A DNA stretch of 64,000 bases from Aliirhizobium wenxiniae (GCF_014201355.1 NZ_JACHEG010000010.1:1-64000), one strand, 5' to 3'. Shown: positions 43,863-53,175, numbered from the stretch's first letter. Notes: a model not told the origin generated them from the sequence alone. Program-made: numbers and translations.

Positions 43863-46800
43863 ATGTTTCAGTGGCCTCCAGGTACAGGTGACATGGCCAC
43901 GCGCATCCGTGCGTTTGATTGGTCGGCAACGCCGCTCGGCACTATCGCCGACTGGCCACAGAGTCTCAAAACCGTTGTCGACCTGATGCTGGCGACCCCG
44001 CAGCCGGCTATTATCGGTTGGGGGCCGGACCTGGTCTTGCTCTACAACGGTGACTTTGCCTCTCTTCTGGGGATCCGGCACTCGTCCGTTTTGGGTTTGC
44101 CTTGTCACAGCGTCTGGTCGGGAACCTGGACGGAGTTTCAGCATGAGGCCGCTGCCGTCATGGCGGGGCGATCGCTGCGGCTCACTTTTCCGCCGCGATC
44201 GCCCGAGCGCCCCGTTTCAGAAACGACATGGTCCAGCTCATGGATCCCGATCCGTCGTGAGGACGGTTCCGTCGGCGGCTTCTATGGCGTTGTAATCGAG
44301 ACGACTTCGAGTGCTGAGGAACGCCTGCTCGCCGCCAGCGAAACGGCGCGCGCGCAGGTTACCGCTACCCTGGAGAGCATCGGTGACGCCTTTTACGCCG
44401 TAGATGGGGGCTTTCGCTTCACCTACGTGAACGCCAAGGCCGAGGCGTGGTGGGGACGACCACGCGAGACCCTCATTGGCCGGAACCTGTGGTTTGAATT
44501 TCCCACGGCAATTGGTGGCGAGCCACACGCGCAGCACCTCGCCGCGATGCGCGACCGGAAGCCGGCACAATTCGAGGGATTTTCGCCAGTTCTCGGTCGC
44601 TGGATGGAGGCGAGCCTCTATCCCGACGCAGTCAGCGGCGGACTTGCGTGCTACTTCCGCGACGTCACGGAACGCCGCGCAGCTGAGGCTGCATTGCGCG
44701 AGAGCGAGGAGCGTTATCGCACACTGTTTGAGTCTATCAATGAAGGCTTCTGTATCGCCGAGCGCGTGCCTAGTGCCCGGATCGACTTTAGATTTTTGGC
44801 TGTAAACCCCGCATTCGCGCGCCAAACAGGCATCGCCGATGTTGTCGGCCGCACCATGCGCGAGATGGTTCCCGAGATTGGGGAAGCCGACTTGGAACGC
44901 TACGATCGGGTGGCGAACGGCGGCAAGAGCGAGAGTGTCACCGCGTTTGTGTTCGACCGCGAATACGAGATTGAAGCATCGGCGACCGGAAACGCAGGAC
45001 AGGTCGCATTGTTGTTCCACGACGTCACCATGGCCAAACAAGCCGAAAGGACCCTGCGCGAAAGCGAGGAACGGCAAACGTTCTTGCTGACACTTTCCGA
45101 CGCGCTGCGGGCCGAACCCGACGCGGATGCGATAGCGTATCGCGCATTGACGATGCTGTCTGACAATCTGCGTCTCGATCGCTGTTATATTACCTATTAC
45201 AGGCCCGCTGACGACGCCGCCGATTTCCCGTATCAGATCGGCAACGACACGGTCCCGCCGCTTCCGGTCACCGTCCGCTTGTCCGATTTTCCCGACGCCT
45301 ACCAGCAGGTGCTCGAAAAAACCTATGTGATCAACGACGATTTCGAGCGACGCGGGCTTTCAGATGCTGAGCGTGCCAACAGCACGGCTTTGGGGATGCG
45401 AGCAATGCTTGCTTCGACCGTTCGGAGGGGAGAAAAGAACCCGCTCGCATCAATGGCCGCGGTATCGTCGCGACCACGGCATTGGACACCTGCAGAGATC
45501 GCATTGGTTGAGGAGACGGCTGAGCGCACCTGGGCCGCCATCGAACGCGCCCGTGCAGAAGCCGCCCTACGTCGGAGTGAAGAGAAGTTCCGCACCTTGT
45601 TCGAGAGTATCGACGAAGCGTTCCTGATCAACGAGATGATCCGGGACGTTTCTGGCCGGGCGATCGACCTGAGGATGCTGGAGGCTAATCCATCCTACAC
45701 CCGGCAGACCGGGCTGGGATTGGAGATGGTCGGCAAGCTCGGCAGCGAAATCCTTCCAAATCTCGAGCCTTTCTGGCTAGAAACGTACGACCGTGTTGCC
45801 CGCACTGGCGTGCCCGAGCGCGTTGAGAACTATAATCAAGACACTGGCCGATGGTACAGCGTCCACATCTCCCGTGTTGCTGGGCAAGATCAACAAGTCG
45901 CTGTCGTGTTCGACGATATTACGCAACGCAAGCGCGCCGAGGCCGCGTTGCGCGAGAGTGAAGCTCGGCTTGCGCATGACCTCGAAGCGACCCAGATGCT
46001 TCAAAACATCAGCAACCAGCTAATCTCCAAACCCGGCGTCAACGGGCATTTCGATGAACTCTGTGAGGCGGCCCGTGCGCTCATGCGTTCGGACTGCGCC
46101 AGTATTCAGGTGTATGATCACGTCACGGCCAAGCTGGAGCTCGTCGGGCATATGGGCTTTCACCCTGATTCCGCCGCCTTCTGGAAATGGGTGGACGCGG
46201 GTTTCGGCAGCGCCTGCGGACGAGCGCTATCGACAGGCGAACGGGTGATCGTGCCAGACATTGACCTCTTCGAGGCGGACGCGCTCGATGTCGAGGCCTT
46301 TCGCCGATCCTCCATCCTTTCCGTTCAGTCCACTCCGCTGGTGGCGCGCACCGGTCAGGTTGTGGGGATGATGTCGACCCAGTGGCACAGGCGGGACGCG
46401 ACCGCCGAAGCGAGCTACCGTTTCTTTGACATCCTCGCCCGCCTTGCCGCCGACTTCATCGTGCGCATACGGGCCGACGCCGCTCTGCGCGAAAGTGAAG
46501 AGCGGCAGCGTCTCACCGTCGAACTTGTTCCAGCATTGCTGTGGTCGGCGAGCCCCGATGGCCAGGAGGTCACCCTCAACGAAGGATGGCTGGCCCATAC
46601 CGGGCCAAGCGAGGCCGACGGGCAGAACAATGGCTGGCTCAACGCGGTCCATCCCGACGACCTGCCGGCGACACAGGCGGCCCTTGAGTATGCATTTGTA
46701 ACCGGCGAGCCATTGGAGCGTCAGCAGCGCATTGGGAAAGCCGGCGACGGCTGGCGCTGGCATCTGGTCCGCCAAGTCCCAGTGCGCGATGAAGACGGTG

Positions 46801-47873
46801 CCATCACGCGCTGGTTCGGCGCAGCGGTCGATATTCATGAAAGCAAGCTCGCCGAGCAGGCGCTGAGGGAAACCGAACTGCGGTTACAGTCGCTGGTCGA
46901 GGGTGTACCGCAGCACGTCTGGCGAGCGGTCGACGGCGGGCACTGGACCTGGGCGAGCCCGCAATGGACGGAATTTACGGGGCAGGCAGAACCGGATAGC
47001 CACGCTTGGGGTTGGCTAGACCCTGTTCACCCCGACGACCGCGCGGGCGTGAAGGAAATCTGGGGTGGCGCAATCGAGCGCGGATCGTTCCAGGCCGACT
47101 ATCGCATTTTTAATATGGTTGAAGACCGCTATCGCTGGTTCCAGACCCGCGCGACAGCTGTTCGTGACGACAGCGGCGCAATCATCGAGTGGCTCGGCAC
47201 ATCGACCGACGTCGATGACCTGCGAGGACTGCAGGAGCGACAGCAGGTGCTGGTTGCCGAATTGCAGCATCGCACGCGCAACCTGATGGGGGTCGTGCGC
47301 TCGACGGCGAACCGAACCGGCGAGACCAGCAAAGATTTTGCCGACTTCAAGGACCGGTTTCGCGATCGGCTCGAAGCCCTGGCCCGCGTCCAGGGTTTGC
47401 TCTCGCGGCTGAACGAAACCGACCGCATCGCATTCGACGAACTGATCCAAACCGAGATCGCGGCGATGCACGGATCCGGCGAACGCGTCTCGCTCGACGG
47501 TCCATCCGGCATTCGACTGCGGTCGAGCATGGTGCAGACGCTGGCCATGGCTCTCCATGAACTCGCAACCAATGCCGTCAAATATGGCGCGCTCGGTCAG
47601 CCCGACGGCCATCTGGCGATCTCGTGGCGCATGGTCGAAGCCGATCGGCGTGGCCAGCCGCGGCTTCGCATCGAATGGCGTGAAAGCGGCGTGAAGATGC
47701 CGGCGCCGAATTCGTTGCCGCAAGGCGGCGGCCAGGGCCGCGAGTTGATCGAGCGAGCGCTGCCCTATCAGCTCAGCGCAGAGACCAGCTTCGAATTGGG
47801 ACCCGACGGCGTGCATTGCACGATCACAATCCCGGTGTCTGCCACTAAAATATCGGAGGATGCAAATGGCTGA
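43863..47873 (+). CDS. multi-PAS/GAF sensor kinase of the HWE family
   Basis: 1336 residues, no membrane segments. PAS-like folds occupy about residues 10-145, 155-280 and 285-395; a GAF about 410-560; PAS about 570-695; a GAF about 715-875; then two PAS about 885-1005 and 1010-1125. The kinase core is HWE: His1136 in ELQHRTRN, N-box HELATNAVKYGAL and WRESG (the WxE motif), then GGGQGRELIERALPYQ. HWE kinases are common in rhizobia and are often light or redox sensors. There is no adjacent response regulator, so it is an orphan. Confidence 0.93.
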   Translation: MFQWPPGTGDMATRIRAFDWSATPLGTIADWPQSLKTVVDLMLATPQPAIIGWGPDLVLLYNGDFASLLGIRHSSVLGLPCHSVWSGTWTEFQHEAAAVMAGRSLRLTFPPRSPERPVSETTWSSSWIPIRREDGSVGGFYGVVIETTSSAEERLLAASETARAQVTATLESIGDAFYAVDGGFRFTYVNAKAEAWWGRPRETLIGRNLWFEFPTAIGGEPHAQHLAAMRDRKPAQFEGFSPVLGRWMEASLYPDAVSGGLACYFRDVTERRAAEAALRESEERYRTLFESINEGFCIAERVPSARIDFRFLAVNPAFARQTGIADVVGRTMREMVPEIGEADLERYDRVANGGKSESVTAFVFDREYEIEASATGNAGQVALLFHDVTMAKQAERTLRESEERQTFLLTLSDALRAEPDADAIAYRALTMLSDNLRLDRCYITYYRPADDAADFPYQIGNDTVPPLPVTVRLSDFPDAYQQVLEKTYVINDDFERRGLSDAERANSTALGMRAMLASTVRRGEKNPLASMAAVSSRPRHWTPAEIALVEETAERTWAAIERARAEAALRRSEEKFRTLFESIDEAFLINEMIRDVSGRAIDLRMLEANPSYTRQTGLGLEMVGKLGSEILPNLEPFWLETYDRVARTGVPERVENYNQDTGRWYSVHISRVAGQDQQVAVVFDDITQRKRAEAALRESEARLAHDLEATQMLQNISNQLISKPGVNGHFDELCEAARALMRSDCASIQVYDHVTAKLELVGHMGFHPDSAAFWKWVDAGFGSACGRALSTGERVIVPDIDLFEADALDVEAFRRSSILSVQSTPLVARTGQVVGMMSTQWHRRDATAEASYRFFDILARLAADFIVRIRADAALRESEERQRLTVELVPALLWSASPDGQEVTLNEGWLAHTGPSEADGQNNGWLNAVHPDDLPATQAALEYAFVTGEPLERQQRIGKAGDGWRWHLVRQVPVRDEDGAITRWFGAAVDIHESKLAEQALRETELRLQSLVEGVPQHVWRAVDGGHWTWASPQWTEFTGQAEPDSHAWGWLDPVHPDDRAGVKEIWGGAIERGSFQADYRIFNMVEDRYRWFQTRATAVRDDSGAIIEWLGTSTDVDDLRGLQERQQVLVAELQHRTRNLMGVVRSTANRTGETSKDFADFKDRFRDRLEALARVQGLLSRLNETDRIAFDELIQTEIAAMHGSGERVSLDGPSGIRLRSSMVQTLAMALHELATNAVKYGALGQPDGHLAISWRMVEADRRGQPRLRIEWRESGVKMPAPNSLPQGGGQGRELIERALPYQLSAETSFELGPDGVHCTITIPVSATKISEDANG

Positions 47874-48044
47874 GCGACCGTTGGAAGGCAGACCATTCTA
47901 ACTCATCTCTTCCCCTCTGGCGGATGTGTCACCCCCTGACGGAACCATTTGTGACAGTTTCATGACACACAACCTCGTTACAATTGATAGATTTACCGAT
48001 TTTCGCCATAGTGAATAGCCCCGAATTTCGTAGACACCCTCGGG

Positions 48045-48903
48045 TTAGATTTTCTGCCGCTTCTCGAACTCGACGGGCGACAGCATTCCGTTTCTGACGT
48101 GCTTGCGTTTCGGGTTGTAGAACATCTCGATGTAGTCGAACACATCCTGGCGAGCTTCATCGCGTGAACGATAGACCCTGCGACGTATCCCTCCCGCTTC
48201 AGAAGATTGAAGAAGCTCTCGGCCACCGCATTGTCATGGCAGTTGCCGCGTCGGCTCATCGAGTGAACCAGATTGTGGTGCTTGAGGAACGAGGCCCAGT
48301 CCATGCTGATGAACTGCGAACCCTGATCCAAATGAACAAGGACCTTGTCCTTCGGCTTTCGCCTCCACACCGCCATGAGCAGAGCCTGCAATACGACGTC
48401 CGTGGTCTGTCGGCTCTGCATCGCCCAGCCGATGACCCGACGGGAATAGAGGTCGATGACAACCGCAAGGTAAGCGAAGCCCTCGCAGGTTTGGATGTAA
48501 GTGATGTCCGTGACCCAGGCCTTGTCCGGAGCCGATACGTCAAATTGCCGGTCGAGCGTGTTCTCGATAGCAACGGCAGGCCTGCCGCCATTGATGCCGG
48601 GACGGCGTTTGTAGCCGATCTGCGCCTTGATCCCGGCGAGACGCATCAGACGCGCAACCCGGTTCGGCAGCACATCTCTCCCTGATCGAGAAGATCGTCG
48701 TGCAGTTTGCGATAACGGTAGACCTTACCGCTTTCTTCCCATGCCTCCAGGAGCAGATCGGTCTGTCGCTTGTCCTCGTTGGCCCGCCTGCTCAGCGGGT
48801 TCTTCAGCCAGGTGTAAAATCCACTCGGGTGAACTCGCAGGAGACGGCACATCGTCCGCACCGAAAACTGCAAGCGATGCAGGGCAATGAACGCGTACTT
48901 CAC
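48045..48903 (-). pseudogene. IS3 transposase OrfB, two frameshifts
   Basis: A GTG start at 48903 overlaps the orfA stop. The N-terminal HTH_21-like region (KYAFIALHRLQFSVRTMCRLL) and the integrase core (WVTDITYIQT, VHLDQGSQF, NCHDNAVAESFF, carrying the DDE residues) are recognisable. Two single-base deletions break the frame: near 48667 (after DLLDQGEMCC) and near 48190 (within KREGYV, expected KRERIRRRVY). Restored frames give an IS3-type protein ending near 48045. Confidence 0.88.
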
Positions 48904-49169
48904 TTTGCATCCCTGGCGAAATACGCGGCCGCTTTTTTTAGGATCTCTCGCTCCTCGGTGACGCGAGCCAGTTCCTTCTTCAGCCGCCTGACCTCCTCGG
49001 CCTCGTCGTCGGCTTTGGCGTTCGACGCAGCAAACTACTTCTTCCATTCATATAGGGAACGCTGGCTGACCCCGAGGCGCTGAGAAAACTCCGCAACCGG
49101 ATGGCCTCGCTCCGTGATCTGGCGCACGGCGTCGCGCTTAAACTCTTCGCTGAAATTCGATTTGCTCAT
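48900..49169 (-). pseudogene. IS3 transposase OrfA with in-frame stop
   Basis: The frame from the ATG at 49169 gives an HTH_8-type protein (SKSNFSEEFKRDAVRQITERG, QRLGVSQRSLYEWKK) that meets a TAG at 49035-49037 and then continues with a leucine-zipper-like tail (EEVRRLKKELARVTEEREILKKA). Stop codon at 48900-48902. The nonsense codon removes the C-terminal dimerisation half. Confidence 0.87.
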
Positions 49170-49251
49170 AATGCTCTTCCTGCCTCAAAATTAGGAAAGA
49201 AGGTGTCTACAAATCTAGGGGCTATTCAGGGGTCGCTGTATCGTACCCGGC

Positions 49252-49479
49252 TCACTTGGCTGAATTCTTCTCGGACAGGATTCGCAAACAGAAGCACATG
49301 GTGATGAGATAGGTGACCAGAAAGAACCCGCCGAACAACCAACCAAAACCGATATGATTTTCGACCGCGTTCCACGACTCCGGTAAAAGTCGGTAGAACG
49401 CGTACGGTACAAGTAGGGCAATCACTAGGCTAACAAAAACAGACCCAATGAACTGAAAGAACTTAAATGTACTGAACAT
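49252..49479 (-). CDS. small membrane protein
   Basis: 75 residues from the ATG at 49479; GTG at 49503 would add 8. Two hydrophobic helices (FQFIGSVFVSLVIALLVPYAFY and FGWLFGGFFLVTYLITMCFCL) with a short loop. Not recognised. It is preceded by the GTACG-N4-CGTAC dyad about 110 bases upstream. Phage holin-like topology is possible but unsupported by motif. Confidence 0.5.
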   Translation of the reverse strand: MFSTFKFFQFIGSVFVSLVIALLVPYAFYRLLPESWNAVENHIGFGWLFGGFFLVTYLITMCFCLRILSEKNSAK

Positions 49480-49587
49480 AAAAAGGCGGTCCACAACCTC
49501 CACAGATGTGAACCGCTTTCTGTCTTCACAGTGCTAGCAGTTCAGACGCTTGAACATACGATCAGAGATTGTTTCGCCGCAACGATT

Positions 49588-49609
49588 ATCGTCCGTACGG
49601 TATCGTACC
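49588..49609. promoter_or_regulatory. repeated dyad, copy 1
   Basis: GTACG (49595-49599), 4-base spacer, CGTAC (49604-49608), flanked by ATCGTCC. The 22-base block matches the block at 51380-51401 in 21 positions. It lies upstream of the small membrane protein gene and just beyond a minus-strand terminator, the place of a promoter. Confidence 0.55.
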
Positions 49610-49617
49610 AAACAAAA

Positions 49618-49653
49618 TGAGGACGACCAACTTTATTAAGCTGGTCGTCCTCA
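49618..49653 (-). terminator. Rho-independent terminator (minus strand)
   Basis: TGAGGACGACCA (49618-49629) pairs perfectly with TGGTCGTCCTCA (49642-49653), with a further CTT/AAG step in the loop. On the minus strand it is followed by TTTTGTTT. It ends an unidentified minus-strand transcript coming from above 49653. Confidence 0.7.
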
Positions 49654-49948
49654 AGGTCGGCGATGTGTCCAAAATCGCCATGGTTCTCGTGCTGAACCAT
49701 TCCTTAAAATGGGTGACGCTGATGAAATGACAAGTGCGATATCTTGCCAGAACCATGTTTCGCCGGCGCCCGCCGCCGAGCCGCAAAAGCTCCGATCGAT
49801 TGCGCGCAATGTAATAGTATTACATGTCAGCAAAATCTGACCTAAATACGTGCTTTCCGCATATAATATCAGGCGCAACGACCGACGACATTTTACACTA
49901 AACCATTCTGGATGATTTATAGTGTAGCAACTACAGAGGTTTATCTCA

Positions 49949-50671
49949 TTGAAACAGTACATAATTTTCACCCGCGTTAGTACGGCAGAGCAGGGCAATA
50001 GCGGTCTCGGTCTCGAAGCTCAGCAGCGCGATATCACATCTTCCTAGACCGCTTTTCCGAAGGGCCGTACGAAGTCATTGCTGAATATCAGGACGTTGGA
50101 TCGGGTGGCGAAGACAATCGCCCTGAACTTACCAAAGCGCTCGCCCTTGCCCGGAAGACCGGCGCTGAATTGCTGGTTGCTAAGCTGGACAGGCTCAGCC
50201 GTAAGGTCTCCTTCATCGCCAAGATCATGGGACGATAAGCGTGTGAACCTTCGTGTTGCATGCATGCCATATGCTGACAAGTTCCAGCTACACATCCATG
50301 CCGTACTGGCAGAGCAAGAGCGGACCCTCATCAGCGAACGCACCAAAGCAGCGCTGAAAGCCGCGAAAGCACGGGGCGTAAAGCTTGGTGGCATGCGTGA
50401 TCCACTCATGACGCGCAATGCGGTAATGAAGGAGAACGCAGACTTCGCCCAATCCATCTCACCGATCATCAAGAGCACGCGAGCATCAGGGGAGACACTA
50501 GCCATCATCGCTCAAGCCCTCAATACCAGCGGCAAGCCTACGCCACGCGGCGGTCAGTGGACATCGACAGCGGTCAAGCAGGTACTCGATCGGACCTGCC
50601 CGCCGATCGCCTGGATTCTCGGCAAATGCACCCCCGCCCTCACCCCCTCATCAACTGATAGTTGCACTTAG
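49949..50671 (-). other. strand note: see plus-strand recombinase pseudogene
   Basis: No minus-strand gene is supported in this interval, although a minus-strand terminator at 49618-49653 implies that some transcript enters from here. All coding signal seen is on the plus strand (broken serine recombinase). Confidence 0.2.
49949..50671 (+). pseudogene. serine recombinase (resolvase/invertase), two frameshifts
   Basis: A TTG start at 49949 with AGAGG upstream gives KQYIIFTRVSTAEQGNSGLGLEAQQRDI, carrying the catalytic Ser of resolvases, then a TAG at 50045-50047. Shifting frame near 50040 continues FLDRFSEGPYEVIAEYQDVGSGGEDNRPELTKAL and LLVAKLDRLSRKVSFIAKIM. A second shift near 50231 restores KRVNLRVACMPYADKFQLHIHAVLAEQERTLISERTKAAL and a C-terminal recombinase-type HTH. 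It was probably the site-specific recombinase of the element; it is now inactive. Confidence 0.85.
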
Positions 50672-50710
50672 GACGTCTCCGCTATTTTTAATGTTTTTAG
50701 GAAAGTCGGG

Positions 50711-50980
50711 TCAGGCAGCGATAGGCGTTTCTTCGGTAGCAATCGCTTCCAGCATCACAGCCAGTTTTGCGAACTTCTTGCTCGCCTTCGTCAATATCTT
50801 CCCGTCAGCGATCGGCAGTTCAATCACATCTTCAAGCAGCCGAACAACCTTTCGAGCCGCCTTTCGCAGTTCGGGTGGAGCGGCATCACTGCCGAAAATT
50901 TCTAATGCTAGGGCGTGCATCCGCCGGTGGCTTTGGGCTTCCAAGGAAGATTCGAGCCACATGATTCTATCCATGCTCAT
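50711..50980 (-). CDS. hypothetical protein
   Basis: 89 residues from the ATG at 50980; an upstream Met at 51016 is possible. Predominantly helical and charged (ELRKAARKVVRLLEDVIELP, KILTKASKKFAKLAVMLEAIA). Not recognised. It is the last of three minus-strand small genes (51744 to 50711) that follow the dyad at 51380. Confidence 0.45.
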   Translation of the reverse strand: MSMDRIMWLESSLEAQSHRRMHALALEIFGSDAAPPELRKAARKVVRLLEDVIELPIADGKILTKASKKFAKLAVMLEAIATEETPIAA

Positions 50981-51088
50981 GGCGCACATAACGCGCATGG
51001 CGCAGTTCTGTCTCAAAGCGGTCGCTTATGAAGTCAATATCACATTAACCAATCGTTCACGATGAATTAGCGATCGCCGATACAACCA

Positions 51089-51322
51089 TTACACAGCAGG
51101 TTTCCGGCTGCTTCGAGCGAATGCCCGTTTCAGCCAGCCATCTTCCTGTTGCTGGACGACGAGATCGAGATACTCAGCACGAAACCCGGCAAGGGTGATT
51201 TCCCCGGAAATCCAGCGCTCTTCCATCGCCAAATAGCGTGGATCATTGTCGAACTTCAGCCCATGAGCAGCAAGTTTCTCGCGTGCACGCTCAACCCATA
51301 CTTTTCGCAGTTCGACGGACAT
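51089..51322 (-). CDS. small protein resembling VbhA-type antitoxin domain
   Basis: 77 residues from the ATG at 51322, with AGGAG seven bases upstream. The middle segment (DNDPRYLAMEERWISGEITLAGFRAEYLDLV) resembles the G-E-I-T-x-x-E-like helix pair of VbhA antitoxin-domain proteins, which often accompany Fic toxins. The (S/T)xxxE(G/N) inhibitory motif is not evident and there is no Fic gene next to it, so the assignment is tentative. The repeated dyad lies 58-79 bases upstream. Confidence 0.5.
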   Translation of the reverse strand: MSVELRKVWVERAREKLAAHGLKFDNDPRYLAMEERWISGEITLAGFRAEYLDLVVQQQEDGWLKRAFARSSRKPAV

Positions 51323-51379
51323 TCGAATCTCCTGATAGACGGCAAAGATACGCGCGCCGTCCATTATGAGACAATCGAG

Positions 51380-51401
51380 ATCGTCCGTACGCTATCGTAC
51401 C
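51380..51401. promoter_or_regulatory. repeated dyad, copy 2
   Basis: GTACG (51387-51391), 4-base spacer, CGTAC (51396-51400), flanked by ATCGTCC (51380-51386). It sits directly after the stop codon of the gene at 51403-51744 and before the VbhA-like gene. A half copy, TATCGTACC, lies at 49239-49247, ten bases from the IS3 right end. Confidence 0.55.
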
Positions 51402-51402
51402 G

Positions 51403-51744
51403 TCAAGCAGCTTTGCGCTTGCGACCCGGCTTATTCGGCTCGGCGACCGGCTCGCCATAGGCTTCTTCGATTGCAGCGCGAGAATCGGTATCGTTTTCGT
51501 CGTAAGCTTCCCGCTTCAGATCGGCGATAAGCTGAAGAGCTTCATCCTCGCCGTGAATGCTGATTTCGCGGTTCGCCAGAGTAAAATTGTAGACGGAATC
51601 GCCTTCGAGCTTGACCGGTGAACGACCCCCCACCCGATCCTTTTCGATTGCTTTTCTGATCCGATCAGCATCGGCGAGGAACGCCTCCAAAGCCGGGTTT
51701 CTCCGCTTCACATGCCGCTCAAGTAGCTCCAAACCGTTCGCCAT
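51403..51744 (-). CDS. hypothetical protein
   Basis: 113 residues. Acidic and soluble with a basic tail (NKPGRKRKAA). The central region SVYNFTLANREISIHGEDEALQLIADLKREAYDEN looks like a small alpha/beta fold. Not recognised. The tail could bind nucleic acid (inference). It heads the minus-strand trio of small genes. Confidence 0.5.
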   Translation of the reverse strand: MANGLELLERHVKRRNPALEAFLADADRIRKAIEKDRVGGRSPVKLEGDSVYNFTLANREISIHGEDEALQLIADLKREAYDENDTDSRAAIEEAYGEPVAEPNKPGRKRKAA

Positions 51745-51996
51745 TTCCGCATGCCTTCAAAATTGCATTCGCTTCTAAATACCGGTCACGATCGACCGCA
51801 AGATGATGATCGCCGAACTCGAAAGCGGCTCATTCGAGCGGACCAACGTGGCGATCGTTGAAGTCATGGACCTGATGAATATCCCTGCTTATCAAGTCGA
51901 CGATCTTTGGATGTGGGCAACTAACCTTCAAATAACAGCCCGGTTGTCCGATTCACGAAAATCGTCAAACCTGTCGTTCGCAACTAGGGGGCGGCG

Positions 51997-52290
51997 ATGT
52001 TTGAAGATTGGTCTAAGCGAACGGATGACGAAGTATTCAAGGACGCGAGCGAACAGCCGGGGCCTCAGGCGTCTTACTACCGTGGAACGGAGATAAGCCG
52101 CCGCCTTTATCTTCTTGAGAAAGCGAATCTTGAGGCTCAACGCGCTTTGCTGCAAGCCACATTAGAAGGCATTACTGAACAACGCTCTACCACTCAAAAA
52201 ATGAGACGCCAGTCTAAGCTCATGTTCGCTTCGGTCGTGGCAGCTTTTCTTCTGGCATTCTTCACGTTGGTTGCGGCTTGGATCGAGTGA
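51997..52290 (+). CDS. small protein with C-terminal membrane anchor
   Basis: 97 residues. The N-terminal 65 residues are charged and helical, with a coiled-coil-like ERxxxLEKANLEAQRALLQATLEGITEQ pattern. Residues about 75-95 (LMFASVVAAFLLAFFTLVAAW) form one membrane helix at the C-terminus. The stop lies 8 bases before the ATG of the trypsin-like gene, so the two are probably co-expressed. A purine-rich GGGGGCGGCG precedes the start. Confidence 0.6.
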   Translation: MFEDWSKRTDDEVFKDASEQPGPQASYYRGTEISRRLYLLEKANLEAQRALLQATLEGITEQRSTTQKMRRQSKLMFASVVAAFLLAFFTLVAAWIE

Positions 52291-52298
52291 CATTCGCC

Positions 52299-53051
52299 AT
52301 GGCGAGAAGCCGTTATGTCCCGATTGTCACCGATACCGCGCTGAACGGCATCCATATTCCATTGGCGGCTTTGCCAAGTGCTCTCGGTCGTTGTGCGCTG
52401 ACGCTGTTCGTTGTCAATGATGATCCGATCTACAAGGCTTCGCTAAGAGGCTCGGCAACATGTCTGCTTGTACACAATCACTACATTGTTGCGTGCTGCT
52501 ACCACCAATTCAAAGACATTGATCCGCAGAAGATCGGCTTGCTTACGAAAGGCGGGGAAACTCTTGTAACATCCGGAGGGGTTAGGCACTTCATTGACCG
52601 CAACGATTCCGAGTTTCATGACCTAGCGCTGTTCGACTTCACCGAACCCTGCCAGGCCATTCCGGAATTGCGCGAGCACTTCCACAGGTTTGTCGTCATC
52701 CCGCCAGCAGCGCCAAGTGACGACGCGATGTTCGTTCAGGTATCGGGCTTTCCTATTGCCGACCAGACATACGATCTGGCTGAAAATAATCATATCAGTT
52801 TAGCGAAACGGCATATCCACTGCGACATTCTCCAGCCGTCGCACGACGAGTCGGTAGTCCTTCTTGGGCCTCATAAACCTTTGGACTTCTTGCCAGATGG
52901 GTTGAGTGGAGGACCGGCGTTCACCGTCCAAAGGATCGGAAATCAGCCGACTTGCTGGTATCGTGACGCGCGCAGGAAAAGACAGGATTTATATCCTCAA
53001 AAGCGGATACATTCGGTCAGCGATCCATGCCTTCCTCAACTCGTAAGGTGA
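52299..53051 (+). pseudogene. trypsin-like serine protease, C-terminal frameshift
   Basis: About 250 residues from the ATG at 52299. A chymotrypsin-fold triad can be placed: His69 in IVACCYHQF, Asp108 in EFHDLALFD and Ser203 in DGLSGGPAF (GxSGGP). After GNQPT, near 52955, the other frame continues as LAGIVTRAGKDRIYILKSGYIRSAI and stops at 53046. The GIV strand expected after GxSGGP in trypsin-like proteases lies in that frame, so a one-base indel has occurred. As read, the annotated end (53051) replaces about 30 residues. It sits after a membrane-anchored small protein. Confidence 0.65.
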
Positions 53052-53175
53052 ACGCCATATGCCCGGCTCATCAGCTTCAAACGGCGACATATAATCTACC
53101 AATCAAACCGTCCAGCTAGGAAACCAATTGGAACGTCGTCCGTTCTCTCGTGGTCAAAAACAGCAAGGATGACCA

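Larger units (their letters stand above)
48012..49228 (-). mobile_element. IS3-family insertion sequence (decayed copy)
   Basis: 1217 bp. Terminal inverted repeats begin TGAATAGCCCC on the left (48012) and, read inward on the other strand, TGAATAGCCCC at the right end (49228), both continuing to GTAGACACC. It has the two overlapping frames typical of IS3 (orfA, orfB) on the minus strand, with one nonsense and two frameshift lesions, so it cannot transpose on its own. No matching target duplication is seen, which suggests a rearrangement after insertion. Confidence 0.9.

Noticed and set aside
49586-49998. Minus-strand frames of 66 and 115 residues over the terminator region
   Set aside because: They read through a strong intrinsic terminator and show no family or ribosome site.
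51803-52096. 97-residue plus-strand frame upstream of the membrane-anchored protein
   Set aside because: Its second half overlaps the better-supported gene at 51997 in another frame. The first half (SGSFERTNVAIVEVMDLMNI) could be a gene fragment but cannot be supported.
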